Assembly (NCBI RefSeq): GCF_009811555.1 | Contig: NZ_BLIN01000005.1 | Span: forward strand, 310,001 to 374,000 | Reading direction: 5' to 3' | Source of the DNA: Streptomyces caniferus | GTDB taxonomy: Bacteria > Actinomycetota > Actinomycetes > Streptomycetales > Streptomycetaceae | DNA length: 64,000 nt | Shown here: positions 51,262 to 59,684 of the stretch, in pieces | How the letters are laid out: each line of letters begins with the position of its first letter | Position numbering within the stretch: the first letter of the stretch is position 1 | Translations under genes and position numbers: made by a program | The notes under the pieces: generated by a model | What the model was told of the DNA's origin: nothing | The model's database searches: none | The model's input: the letters and a program-made list of their open reading frames with translations, nothing else

Positions 51262-51735
51262 CTATAAGGGGCGAAGAACGGGATCGATCTCTGCCAGGCT
51301 GTCGTGCAGCCGACGGGCCCCCCGGGCAAAGCGTTCGTCGGCGTCGCCCGACATCTCCTCGCAGAGCCGTAGCGCCTCGTCCAGGTCGTCCGAGAGAATG
51401 CTGAAGACATCGACGATTGCGGCGTGGATCCAATCGGCGTGATTGTCGTTGGCGACTGCCAGTGCGGACGCGACTATCGTCAGTCCGGCCTTGTCCTTTC
51501 GCCGAAGCAAGCCCTCCGCGGTCCGCCTGGTGACGAAGGTGTCACCGGGATCGAGCACGAGCCCCAGCAGCGGCTCTACGGCCTCCTGCATCTCGGCGAA
51601 CCCTGCCAGGCTGTGACCGGCATCCGCCCGGTCACGCCAGTCATCGCTTCGCCCGAGTTCGCCAAGTGACACGACGACCGCACGCCGCAGATCACTGTCC
51701 AAGGATTTGCCCACCCCTCCCACGATTCCGGTCAA
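51262..51735 (-). CDS. HEAT-like repeat protein, function unknown
   Basis: This 157-residue, wholly helical acidic protein reads SLDSDLRRAVVVSLGELGRS, GHSLAGFAEMQEAVEPLLGL and DTFVTRRTAEGLLRRKDKAG, with two or three HEAT-like helical pairs. It ends EIDPVLRPL. Small HEAT proteins of this type occur in Streptomyces near immunity or defence genes. It lies between the conflict system and a nuclease remnant, convergent with the transposase. The function cannot be named from sequence. Confidence 0.6.
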   Translation of the reverse strand: MTGIVGGVGKSLDSDLRRAVVVSLGELGRSDDWRDRADAGHSLAGFAEMQEAVEPLLGLVLDPGDTFVTRRTAEGLLRRKDKAGLTIVASALAVANDNHADWIHAAIVDVFSILSDDLDEALRLCEEMSGDADERFARGARRLHDSLAEIDPVLRPL

Positions 51736-51849
51736 AATACCACCGAGGCGTTATACCGGATGATCGACCGGACAGCTCCTAGCTAGACGGCGTAGCCACA
51801 GGGGAAGGGAGCACAGGATGGGCACGGCGCTGTCGGCGGCGATAGCCGC

Positions 51850-52206
51850 GTGGAGCGCGTGGGTGGCTCGGGCGACCTCGGCGCTGACGTGATCGGCTAC
51901 CTGCCCGACGGCAGGAAGATCGTCGTGCAATGCAAGCGGTTCGCCAAGCACCGCTCGGTCGGAAGCCGCGACATCCAGACATTCAACGGCACCGCACGTG
52001 CCGAACATGGCGCTGACGTGCCGGTGTTCGTGGCGTCCTGCGTCTTCACACATCCGGCCCGGGACTTCGCCGCGCGGCACGGCCTGTGCCTCATCGACGT
52101 CGACCTGCTCGGCTTCTGGAACAGCGGCACCACCCTCAGCTCCCTGGCGGAACTCGACATCGGCCGCTCCGGCAGAAATCGCAAGCTCAGCCCCGACCAC
52201 GACTGA
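51850..52206 (+). pseudogene. Mrr-type restriction endonuclease, N-terminally truncated
   Basis: GTG 51850 opens 118 residues with the PD-(D/E)xK core of Mrr-like nucleases. GGSGDLGADVIGYLPDGRKI places the catalytic Asp, VVQCKRFA carries the Q-x-K, and VGSRDIQTFNGTARAEHGAD follows. Relatives have an N-terminal membrane or recognition part of about 100 or more residues before RVGGSGD, which is missing. A functional domain could remain but the truncation argues for a pseudogene. It belongs to type IV-like anti-invader nucleases. Confidence 0.72.
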
Positions 52207-52218
52207 CGAGGACCCGCC

Positions 52219-52902
52219 GTGCAGGACACCGAGACCCGCATCCACGCGTGGCGCATCGAGGAGCGCGAGTACCGGCGCCAGCAGGAGCGGCGCGGCCGCC
52301 GCTTCGCCTACCCGCGCCTCACGCCCGCCCGCACCGCCCTGGTCGTCATCGACATGGTGCCGTTCTTCGTCGACGCCAACCCCTACGCCCGAGGCATCGT
52401 CCCGAACATCCAGCAACTCGCCGACCGGCTGCGGGCGGCCGGCGGGACCGTCGCCTGGGTCCTGCCGGCGCGCACCGAACGCACCCCGGTGGGCGACGAG
52501 TTCCACGGCCCCGAGGCCGCCGAGATGTTCCGCAACTCCGGAGGCACCGGACCGCTCCCCGGCCGGCTGTGGCCGGGCCTCACCACCGCCCCGGACGACA
52601 TCTTCGTGGAGAAGAGCGCGCCGAGCGCCTTCTTCCCCGGCCGCTGCCCGCTCCCGGACCTCCTCCAGGAACGCGGCATCGACACCGTCCTGATCACGGG
52701 CACGGTCACGCAGGTGTGCTGCGAATCCTCGGCCCGCGACGCATGCACCCTCGGCTACCGGGTGGTGATGGTCGCCGACGCCAACGCCACCGGCCGCGAC
52801 CAGGACCACAACGCCACGCTCGCCACGATCTACCGCTCCTTCGGCGACGTACGCCCCACCGCGGAGGTCCTCGATCTGATCGACGCAGCACCGGCGCCAT
52901 GA
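52219..52902 (+). CDS. Isochorismatase-family cysteine hydrolase
   Basis: This 227-residue enzyme starts at GTG 52219, 12 bp after the nuclease fragment. The triad residues are visible: Asp in ALVVIDMVPFFVDA, Lys in FVEKSAPSAFF and Cys in GTVTQVCCESSARDA. The family hydrolyses isochorismate, N-carbamoylsarcosine, nicotinamide or similar amides. The N-terminal 30 residues (RIHAWRIEEREYRRQQERRG) are an extra charged helix. It may be transcribed with the truncated nuclease gene, but a functional link is not apparent. The substrate is unknown. Confidence 0.88.
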   Translation: MQDTETRIHAWRIEEREYRRQQERRGRRFAYPRLTPARTALVVIDMVPFFVDANPYARGIVPNIQQLADRLRAAGGTVAWVLPARTERTPVGDEFHGPEAAEMFRNSGGTGPLPGRLWPGLTTAPDDIFVEKSAPSAFFPGRCPLPDLLQERGIDTVLITGTVTQVCCESSARDACTLGYRVVMVADANATGRDQDHNATLATIYRSFGDVRPTAEVLDLIDAAPAP

Positions 52903-52984
52903 GACCCCGCCGACGTCCCAGACCCCGGCTGGCAGCCGACTAGCGCGTATGCCACCCGGCCAGGCCGGGTGAGGGAACGAGGGG

Positions 52985-53085
52985 GCGGTTGCGCCCAGAC
53001 TGTCCGCGACGTGGGGCAGCAGGCCCATCGTCACGAATTCCATGGTGCCGATACCCATGGCCGGCGTCGCGAGCGTGAGTGGTCG
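52985..53085 (-). pseudogene. MFS transporter, N-terminal fragment
   Basis: The frame reads LTLATPAMGIGTMEFVTMGL LPHVADSLGAT, the first helix of DHA-type MFS exporters (L-x-x-GIGT-x-EF). Nothing on either side continues it. About 33 codons remain. Confidence 0.6.
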
Positions 53086-53178
53086 GACAGCTCGCCACGA
53101 TCTGCCGCATCAGTCTGCGGGCCAGATATGTCTTGCATCTCACGTCCGCTGGAGCGGTAGCGGCGTGCGGCACAGTGG

Positions 53179-53340
53179 CACCAGCGTCAGATTCATCTCC
53201 ACGAGAGTGTTGCGGACGTACGGAAACTCCGCGGTGCCCTCCTCGAGCGAGGCCAGACGCTCAAGGAACAACTTCGACAAACGCCGCGCGTCCTCGAGAG
53301 CGACCTCGCTGCCCCATCCGACGGGCTTGGGTTCTTCTGA
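53179..53340 (-). pseudogene. SigB/SigF-type sigma factor, short fragment
   Basis: The minus-strand frame reads LEDARRLSKLFLERLASLEE, then GTAEFPYVRNTLVEMNLTLV, a close match to the start of region 1.2-2.1 of SigB/SigF-like factors (ARNTLIEMN-type). After LTLV the frame diverges and stops at 53140. The promoter-binding regions 2-4 are absent. Upstream residues to Met at 53508 are not convincing. Confidence 0.6.
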
Positions 53341-53497
53341 CGTTCCATCATTGCCTGTTCGCGCGCTGCTGCCGCAGCCATGTCCTGCTGCTCCACGCCT
53401 ACCCGCTCGCCCCGGGGCAAACGGCCGAGCCTCGCGATATCGACGGCGTAGCTCCTGAACCCGTGCTCTGTTCTCGGCGGGGGCGACGACGTAGGGC

Positions 53498-53605
53498 TTC
53501 GCCGACAATGCCGGCCAGCGGCAGGGTGACGGTCCTGGGGCCGCACCCCAGGTCCACGGCGCGAGCGTCGGTCAGGGGAACCAGTCGGCGAGCAGGGCCA
53601 TGATG
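53498..53605 (-). pseudogene. SAM-dependent methyltransferase, motif I fragment
   Basis: About 36 codons read LVPLTDARAVDLGCGPRTVT LPLAGIVGE. VDLGCG is the SAM-binding motif I of class I methyltransferases. ATG 53610 with MALLADWFP precedes it one frame over, so the start and motif are separated by a shift. It is a remnant. Confidence 0.5.
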
Positions 53606-53682
53606 ACGAGGCGACGGATCCCCCAGGGGGCTCCACACCCTTTGCATTCCCCATCCCGCGATGCCGACCGCATCACATGCAA

Positions 53683-54072
53683 TCATGTCGCAAGAATGAA
53701 CCCCAAGAATCCCATAAGGGTGACGGAAACAACTGGCGCGATTGCGCACCACTTCGAATACTCGCATTTATCCCGCCTGACGCCTCGTCGCCATTCATCG
53801 CAATACTCGAAAACGGGCCTCCTGGAGGGAATCAGACCGATTGTGAGCCCGACCCACGTGAAGGAGTAAAGGATCAGCATCTGTTTATGGCTCCAGTGCT
53901 GGTACTGAAGTCCGCCTACTACGATCATGCCAAGACAGCACCCGACAGAGATGACGAAAGACATCGCTGTCACCTTACGCGCATTCAGCCATCTGTCCAT
54001 GTAGAAGCAGAATATGAGAGTGGCGACAGCTGCCATGAGCAGCAGGTAGAGGAGGGGGAGCCGAGCGAGCAT
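53683..54072 (-). CDS. Small four-helix membrane protein, candidate immunity protein
   Basis: ATG 54072 has AAAGGA seven bases upstream. The 129-residue product has four hydrophobic helices (LPLLYLLLMAAVATLIFCFY; AMSFVISVGCCLGMIVVGGL; MLILYSFTWVGLTIGLI; CAIAPVVSVTLMGFLGFILA) and few charged loops. Its base composition is clearly less GC-rich than its neighbours. I do not recognise the family. It lies 82 bp downstream of, and co-oriented with, a repeat protein with a hydrophobic C-terminal domain. By analogy with membrane immunity proteins of pore-forming toxins it could protect against that toxin. This is inference. Confidence 0.6.
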   Translation of the reverse strand: MLARLPLLYLLLMAAVATLIFCFYMDRWLNARKVTAMSFVISVGCCLGMIVVGGLQYQHWSHKQMLILYSFTWVGLTIGLIPSRRPVFEYCDEWRRGVRRDKCEYSKWCAIAPVVSVTLMGFLGFILAT

Positions 54073-54153
54073 GCCAGGTCCTTTCCGCAGCGCACGAGGG
54101 CCTACGGCAGGTGCACCGCAGGCCATCGTGCGTGATTTCCACAGTACTTCTGG

Positions 54154-55041
54154 TCAGAATCCGAGGGATCCCAGCAAGCCGGTGATAGGGGACACAAGGT
54201 CGTGCCCGATCTGCGTGATCTTTGTGGCAACCTGGGATCCGCCGAGTGCGCCGATCCACTTGGACTGGCCGAAGGTGATCACACTCAGGGCAGCGCTCAC
54301 AAGGGATGACTTGAACTCGACGCCCGTCAGTCCATAGCCGATTCCGGTGAACAAGACGTTGAGTCCAGTGAACGCGAGGGACGCATACCCGAGGTTGCCC
54401 GCAAACAGCTCAAGTGCCGCGCCAGCGGGCGGAAAGAACGCGCCTACCCCCAGGCCGAGGAGAGCGAACCCGGCGGATCCGAAGCCAGCGGCGATGCTGG
54501 CGGTGTTGGTGACGTTTGCCAGCCACTTCGCACCCGCCTTCCACCATGGGAGGTCATCTTTGACCTTGTCGTTCTCGGGGGTATCCGCGGGGTTCTTTCC
54601 GGCCTTCTTGGCCTTCCGCGCCTCCTCGGCTGCGTGCTTTGACGCGGCGGCGATTTCGGCCTGGCGTTTGGCTGTGGCGATCTGGTGGGCCTGGGTTGCG
54701 GCTGCGGCTGCCGTCTTGGCGTCCTTGCCGGCCTGGAGGGCGGAGGCGCGGGCAGAGGCGGCAGATGACTGGGCCGAGTTGGCGGAGGCCACCGCGCGGC
54801 CGGCGGCGTCCACGGCGCGGTTGGCGGAGTAGTTCGCCGAACGGGCGGCCGTGCGGGCGGTGGAGGCTGCCTGCTTGGCCTTGTTGGCCGAGGCTTGTGC
54901 GTCCTTGGCGGACTGCTCGGCCGCGTCTGCCTTCGCGTCGGCCTGTTGGGCGGAGGTGGCGGCCTGCGCAGCTGAATTCTTCGCCTTGTCCGCCCACTTC
55001 AGTGCCTCGGTGGCGAGGCCGCGCGCATTGGCCGCTGCCTC
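54154..55041 (-). pseudogene. ALF-repeat-like polymorphic toxin, C-terminal part
   Basis: About 296 codons, open up to a junction at about 55041. The first half is Ala-rich coiled helical repeat (NARGLATEALKWADKAKNSA; AEQSAKDAQASANKAKQAAS), like the ALF-repeat region of Streptomyces polymorphic toxins. The second half, after a linker (NPADTPENDKVKDDLPWWKA), is hydrophobic: FGSAGFALLGLGVGAFFPPA, LGYASLAFTGLNVLFTGIGY, and ends ITGLLGSLGF. A pore-forming or membrane-active tip is plausible. The N-terminal secretion part has been replaced by a GNAT fragment in another frame, so this copy has no start. The C-terminus and the following gene look intact. Confidence 0.6.
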
Positions 55042-55199
55042 CTGAGCACGAACCGGCTGCGCAGACTGTCCGCTGACATGTCGTCGTAGAGGCGGAGCAC
55101 CTGGGCACGGTCCTTTGGGCAGGCCGGGCGAAGCCGAACCGTGGTGCCATCGGCCAGCAGCGCGCAGACCTCACTCGCACCGGAGACGGTATCCGCCAT
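55042..55199 (-). pseudogene. GNAT acetyltransferase, N-terminal fragment
   Basis: ATG 55199 gives MADTVSGASEVCALLADGTT VRLRPACPKDRAQVLRLYDD and MSADSLRSRFV. This is the start of GNAT-family proteins of the type fused to or working with acetyl-CoA synthetases (ADGTxVxLRP ... LRxRF). At about 55041 the sequence joins the toxin repeat in a different frame. About 52 residues remain and the acetyl-CoA site is missing. Confidence 0.7.
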
Positions 55200-55215
55200 G
55201 GGGCTGCCCCCTTCC

Positions 55216-55911
55216 TCACGGCCTCTCGAGAATGCGGTCCGCAACAGACGTCCCTGTCGGCTCATGCTCCGGTCCTTCGAGGTCGAACGTCACATCCACG
55301 ACGCCCTCGACGGCGCGCACCAGTCGTGCCGCCACGGGCACGAGCGACATGTTGCGGATCCGGCCGCTGAGAGCGACCACCCCATCGGTGACACGGACCG
55401 ACAACGTCTCCGCGGAATCTGCGAACAGGCGGTCCACGACCTCCGCCCGTACCTCCGCCGCCAGGTCCTCGTCGCGCCGGAGAAAGACTTTCAGCAGGTC
55501 CGAGCGACTCACGATGCCCTGCAGCTTGCCCTCTGCGTCGACCACGGGGAGCCGCTTCACGGACTTGTACGCCATGGTCCGCGCCGCTTGGGCGACGGTG
55601 TCGCCGGCATGCACGGTCAGGGCGGGCTGAGTCATCAGCTCACCCGCCGTCAGGGCACCGGCCTTGCGCACCTGATCCGACCGTCGCAGCTGTTCCATAC
55701 GGTCGGGGACCGATTCCCGGAACTCCTCCTTGAGCAGCAGATCTGCCTCGGAGACCACACCGATCACCCGCCCCTCACCCGCCAGCACGGGAAGCGCGCT
55801 GACCTTCCACTGCTCCATCGTCTCGACGATCTCCTTGAATCGCGCCTCCTGGCCGACAGCCACCACCGTCTGCGTCATCACATCGCTGACCGTGCACGGG
55901 GTGTGCTCCAT
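55216..55911 (-). CDS. CBS-pair plus BON domain protein
   Basis: This 231-residue soluble protein starts at ATG 55911, behind GAGGAGG. Two CBS motifs form a Bateman module (VSDVMTQTVVAVGQEARFKE ... LPVLAGEGRVIGVVSEADLL; LTVHAGDTVAQAARTMAYKS VKRLPVVDAEGKLQGIVSRS). A C-terminal BON domain follows (LSVRVTDGVVALSGRIRNMS ... VEGVVDVTFDL). CBS pairs bind adenine nucleotides, and BON domains bind membranes or other proteins. It is a close paralogue of 56540-57235. Such proteins are often induced by stress in Streptomyces. Confidence 0.9.
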   Translation of the reverse strand: MEHTPCTVSDVMTQTVVAVGQEARFKEIVETMEQWKVSALPVLAGEGRVIGVVSEADLLLKEEFRESVPDRMEQLRRSDQVRKAGALTAGELMTQPALTVHAGDTVAQAARTMAYKSVKRLPVVDAEGKLQGIVSRSDLLKVFLRRDEDLAAEVRAEVVDRLFADSAETLSVRVTDGVVALSGRIRNMSLVPVAARLVRAVEGVVDVTFDLEGPEHEPTGTSVADRILERP

Positions 55912-56539
55912 GACGCCTCCTCGGGACGGACTGCCGTCGCGCGGCCGCTGCGACACCTTCAGCTTGCGCGGGTCCGTCCGTGCCGGGCAGGGGCCGTCCG
56001 GCCCCCTCGGCGGCTGATCGTCAACATTCGTCCGACGCAAGCCGCCGTCCACCGCGCACTGGGGCCGCGCCGTCCGTTGGGCCGGACGGTCCCCGGCGAT
56101 GCCCTGCGGCCCATCCCGACTGTTCCGCTCCCCCGGCGGCTACCCCATGACGCGCCCCGCAGATCGCGCCTTCATGGCCGCGGACGGCATCCGGGTAGCA
56201 GAAGCACAGTAATCTCCGGGCTCCACAGGCACCGTGCGCAGGGGCGCGCTGCCCACGGTAGGGGCCGACGTCACGCGCAATATCGAGTACGGCGAGGGGC
56301 GCCCACTGCCCTGAGCGCACGTCCCCCACGCCCTGGAACGGGCCGACCACGCGACGCCTGGAGGTACGGGCGAATACCGACACCCCCGAAGAGGCCTGCC
56401 GGGCCCGACGCTTCGGGGCGACCGGCATCTGGTCTCCGATGTCTCGGCCGGGCCCGCCGCGTGCGGTGTGCCCGCTGCCCTTCTGCGCCCCAACAGCGCC
56501 ACACCGTGTGCACGATTGACCCGCGGACGCCCGTCGGCG
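55912..56539. other. Spacer between the two CBS-BON genes
   Basis: About 630 bp without a recognised gene. Open frames in all directions are Arg/Gly/Pro-rich. A 70-residue plus-strand frame at 56150-56220 (DRAFMAADGIRVAEAQ) is not convincing. It may be decayed DNA or a long regulatory region for the first CBS gene. Confidence 0.35.
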
Positions 56540-57235
56540 TCACCGCTCTGCGTCCGGCCGGTCCGTCGCCATGGGCCCCGTCCGTGCGGCGTCCGGGCCG
56601 GTCACATCGAAATCCACGTCCACCACACCCTCGACGGATCGCACCAGACGCGCAGCTACCGGGATGAATGATCTGTCCCGAACACGTCCACGCAACGTGA
56701 CCACGCCATCTGTGACAGTGACCTGCAGATCCCGGGTGGGCGCAGCGAACAGCGCGCCGAGGATGTCCCTGCGGATCTCCTGCGCCAGGTCATCGTCCGA
56801 TCGCAGAAAGACCTTCAACAGGTCTGCGCGGCTGACGATGCCCTGAAGTACCCCGTGCCCGTCCACTACCGGAAGACGCTTGACCGTCTCGAGTGCCATC
56901 GTCCGAGCGGCCTGGGAAAGCGTGGCATTGGCACGCACGGTGTGCGCGGGACTGCTCATCAGCTCCCCCGCCGTCACGGCTTCCGCTCTGCGGACGTCAT
57001 CGACCCGCCGCAGCTGCTCCAGCCGGTCGGGGTCCGGCTCCCGGAACTCTTCCTTGGGCAGCAGATCCGCCTCGGAGACCACGCCGACCACCCGGCCCTC
57101 CCCCGCCAGCACCGGAAGGGCACTGACCTTCCACCGTTCCATGGTCTCGACGATCTCTTTGAATCGCGCCTCACGGCCGACCGCGGCCACGGTCTTGGTC
57201 ATCACGTCGCTGACGATGTGCGGGGCGTTCAGCAT
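56540..57235 (-). CDS. CBS-pair plus BON domain protein (paralogue)
   Basis: This 231-residue paralogue of the gene at 55216 has the same length and layout. It has a CBS pair (VSDVMTKTVAAVGREARFKE; HTVRANATLSQAARTMALET) and a BON domain (LQVTVTDGVVTLRGRVRDRS). ATG 57235 lies nine bases after GAGGAGG. The first 60 residues are almost identical between the two proteins, but the DNA between the genes is unlike, so this is an older tandem duplication. It ends with an extra Arg/Asp-rich tail (ARTGPMATDRPDAER). Confidence 0.9.
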   Translation of the reverse strand: MLNAPHIVSDVMTKTVAAVGREARFKEIVETMERWKVSALPVLAGEGRVVGVVSEADLLPKEEFREPDPDRLEQLRRVDDVRRAEAVTAGELMSSPAHTVRANATLSQAARTMALETVKRLPVVDGHGVLQGIVSRADLLKVFLRSDDDLAQEIRRDILGALFAAPTRDLQVTVTDGVVTLRGRVRDRSFIPVAARLVRSVEGVVDVDFDVTGPDAARTGPMATDRPDAER

Positions 57236-57356
57236 GACGTCATGCCTCCTCGATGCTGCGGCCGTCGAGCGGCCGTGGTGACACCTCCAGGATCGATGGC
57301 GAGGACCGAGCCGGACAGGGGCCGTACGGTCCCTTCCGCCGCTGCCCGGTCGGCCT

Positions 57357-58805
57357 TCACTGCCCTGCGCACTCGGAAGAGGCCGGGGGGAACGTCGCCG
57401 TGAACGCCGTGCGTCCGGGCCGGCTCGTCATGGTGACCGAGCCGCCGTGCGCAGCGACCACGGCATGCACGATGGCGAGGCCCAGACCGGTACCGCCCGC
57501 GGCGCGTGATCGGCTGTGGTCGGCCCGGACGAAGCGGCCGAAGATCTCTGAATGGAGATCATCCGGAATTCCCGGGCCGTTGTCCGCGACGGTCAGCCGC
57601 GTGCCACAGGCATCGGCCGCCAGCTGCACCGTGACCGTGGTCCCTGCGGGCGTGTGAGTGCGGGCGTTGGCAAGCAGATTTCCGATCACCTGGTGCAGCC
57701 GGTGTTCGTCGCCGGTGATGGTCACCGCGTCCTCCGGGAGATCCAGCAGCCATCGATGATCCGGACCGGCCGCTCGCGCATCGTCCGTGGCGTCGAGCAC
57801 CAGGCGGGTCAGGTCCACCGGGGTGCGTTCCAGAGCGCGGCCCGCGTCGAGGCGGGCGAGCAGGAGCAGGTCATTGACCAGGCGGCTCATCCTCTCCGAC
57901 TCTGACTGGATGCGGTCCAGGGCGCGACGGACGTCATCGGGGACGGGCCCTTGGTGCCGGAGGGCGAGTTCGGCGTGACCGCGGACGTTGGCCACTGGGG
58001 TACGCAGCTCATGGCTGGCGTCCGCGGCGAAATGGCGCAGTCGTTCCTCGCTGGACTGGCGGCGTTCCAGGGCATTGCCTACGTGGCCGAGCATGCGGTT
58101 CAGGGCGGTGCCCACCTGCCCGACCTCGGTGTGCGGGTCCGCCACCGGAACCGGCGCGGGCATGGCCACCTCGCCGCCGGCCAGTGGGAGCTCGGCGACC
58201 CGTGTGGCCGTGGCGGTCACCCGTCGCAGCGGGCGCAGGGACAGCCTTACCCACATCGCCCCCACGACCCCGGTGACCAGCAGCGCCCCTCCGAAGACGG
58301 CCGCCTCCACTGCCTCCAGGCGGTGCACGGTCTCCTCGACCGGATGCAGCGGCAGCCCCGTGACAAGGACGTCGCCGTCGTCCCCGGACACGGCGTTGAC
58401 GCGGTAGCGCCCCAGCGCGGACAGCCGGATGCCGCGCCCCGTGCCGTCCGGGGGAAGTGCGGCCAGCACCCGGCGGTCCTCGGCGGTGAGCGGCACCTTT
58501 GTGTCTGTCGCCGCACGCACCACGGCCGCCTGCGTCGTGGTGCCACGCAGCAGCCGTGCGCCGAAGGTGCCCTCCGACTGGCCGCGGGTGTCGGGCCGGT
58601 TGTCGGCGTCCGGCTGCGCCTCGTGTTCCAGGCTCGCTGCGAACCGGCCGGCCGTCGCGGACAGCTGCTGGTCCAGCCGACGCACGAGAAAGCCTTCGAG
58701 CGCGAAGACCGTGCTCACCCCAACTGCCAGGCAGGCCAGCGCGAGGAGCGCGACCAGGCCCGCGGTGAGCTGGCTGCGCAGGGTCCGCGGAAGCAGCCGT
58801 CTCAT
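57357..58805 (-). CDS. Sensor histidine kinase
   Basis: This 482-residue membrane kinase has TM1 at about 13-35, an extracytoplasmic sensor of about 130 residues and TM2 at about 166-188. A HAMP domain follows, then the dimerisation/phospho-acceptor box FAADASHELRTP (His265) and the ATPase domain with N-box IGNLLANARTHTP and G1 DNGPGIPDD, G2 GGTGLGLAIVHA. Its ATG overlaps the stop of the response-regulator gene (ATGA), so the two are co-translated. It is divergent from the electron-transfer operon, a probable target. The signal is unknown; redox or metal is plausible from context. Confidence 0.92.
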   Translation of the reverse strand: MRRLLPRTLRSQLTAGLVALLALACLAVGVSTVFALEGFLVRRLDQQLSATAGRFAASLEHEAQPDADNRPDTRGQSEGTFGARLLRGTTTQAAVVRAATDTKVPLTAEDRRVLAALPPDGTGRGIRLSALGRYRVNAVSGDDGDVLVTGLPLHPVEETVHRLEAVEAAVFGGALLVTGVVGAMWVRLSLRPLRRVTATATRVAELPLAGGEVAMPAPVPVADPHTEVGQVGTALNRMLGHVGNALERRQSSEERLRHFAADASHELRTPVANVRGHAELALRHQGPVPDDVRRALDRIQSESERMSRLVNDLLLLARLDAGRALERTPVDLTRLVLDATDDARAAGPDHRWLLDLPEDAVTITGDEHRLHQVIGNLLANARTHTPAGTTVTVQLAADACGTRLTVADNGPGIPDDLHSEIFGRFVRADHSRSRAAGGTGLGLAIVHAVVAAHGGSVTMTSRPGRTAFTATFPPASSECAGQ

Positions 58806-59530
58806 GCCGCCTCCGGTTTCAGGACGTAGCCGACGCCCCGCACCGTGTGGATCATCGGCGCCCGGCCGGCGTCGATCTTCTTGCGCAGATAACTGATGTA
58901 CAGCTCGACGACGTGTGACCGGCCGCCGAAGTCGTAGGACCAGACCCGGTCCAGGATCTGTGTCTTGGACAGCACCCGTCGCGGGTTACGCATGAGGAAG
59001 CGCAGCAGCTCGAATTCGGTGCGGGACAGTTCCACCAGATCGCCGCCCCGGACGACCTCCCTCGCCTCCTCGTCCATCACCAGGTCGCCGACGACGAGCC
59101 GGTTGCCCTCCGGCTCGCGCGCCATGCCGGCTCGGCGCAGCAGACCACGCAGCCGCGCCAGCACCTCTTCGAGGCTGAACGGCTTGGTCACGTAGTCGTC
59201 ACCGCCCGCCGTGATCCCCGTGATGCGGTCCTCGACGGAGTCACGTGCGGTCAGGAAGAGCACACAGACGGTTTCCAGTTCGTGACGCAGCAGATGCAGC
59301 ACCCGCAGGCCGTCGATATCGGGGAGCATCCAGTCCAGCACGACGGCGTGCGGGCGGAAGGTCCGCGCCACCGCGAGCGCGGTGGCACCGTCGGCCGCGG
59401 TGCGCACCGCCCAGCCCTCGCCGGACAGCGCGCCGGCCAGCACTTCGGTGAGGTCCGGTTCGTCGTCGATCACAAGGACGCGGACCGCTGCGTCGCCACG
59501 CAGGTGGCCGCTGGTGTGGTGGTTGTCCAT
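58802..59530 (-). CDS. OmpR-family response regulator
   Basis: This 242-residue regulator has a receiver domain (VLVIDDEPD; phospho-acceptor Asp66 in VVLDWMLPD; VTKPFSLEE) and an OmpR/PhoB-type winged helix (VELSRTEFELLRFLMRNPRR VLSKTQILDRVW ... VELYISYLRKKID). ATG 59530 is used; the longer frame upstream is a shadow of the intergenic DNA. It pairs with the histidine kinase. It is divergent from the ferric-reductase operon, with a 154-bp gap that should contain its operator. Confidence 0.92.
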   Translation of the reverse strand: MDNHHTSGHLRGDAAVRVLVIDDEPDLTEVLAGALSGEGWAVRTAADGATALAVARTFRPHAVVLDWMLPDIDGLRVLHLLRHELETVCVLFLTARDSVEDRITGITAGGDDYVTKPFSLEEVLARLRGLLRRAGMAREPEGNRLVVGDLVMDEEAREVVRGGDLVELSRTEFELLRFLMRNPRRVLSKTQILDRVWSYDFGGRSHVVELYISYLRKKIDAGRAPMIHTVRGVGYVLKPEAA

Positions 59531-59684
59531 GGTCACTCCAGGATCCCCCGTGCCGGGGGGTGCGGAGGCACTGCTCCGCTCTGAGTTTCCTCTGAATTCG
59601 GCGGGCCCGTCTCCGGGCGGGGCGCTCAGAGCGTCTTCAGAGGTTGCGCTGCCACGGTGGCACCCACCACGGAAAGGGAGCCAC

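Noticed and set aside
56140..56502. Coding region between the CBS-BON genes
   Set aside because: Frames on both strands are Arg/Gly/Pro-rich and resemble no family. No ribosome site fits.
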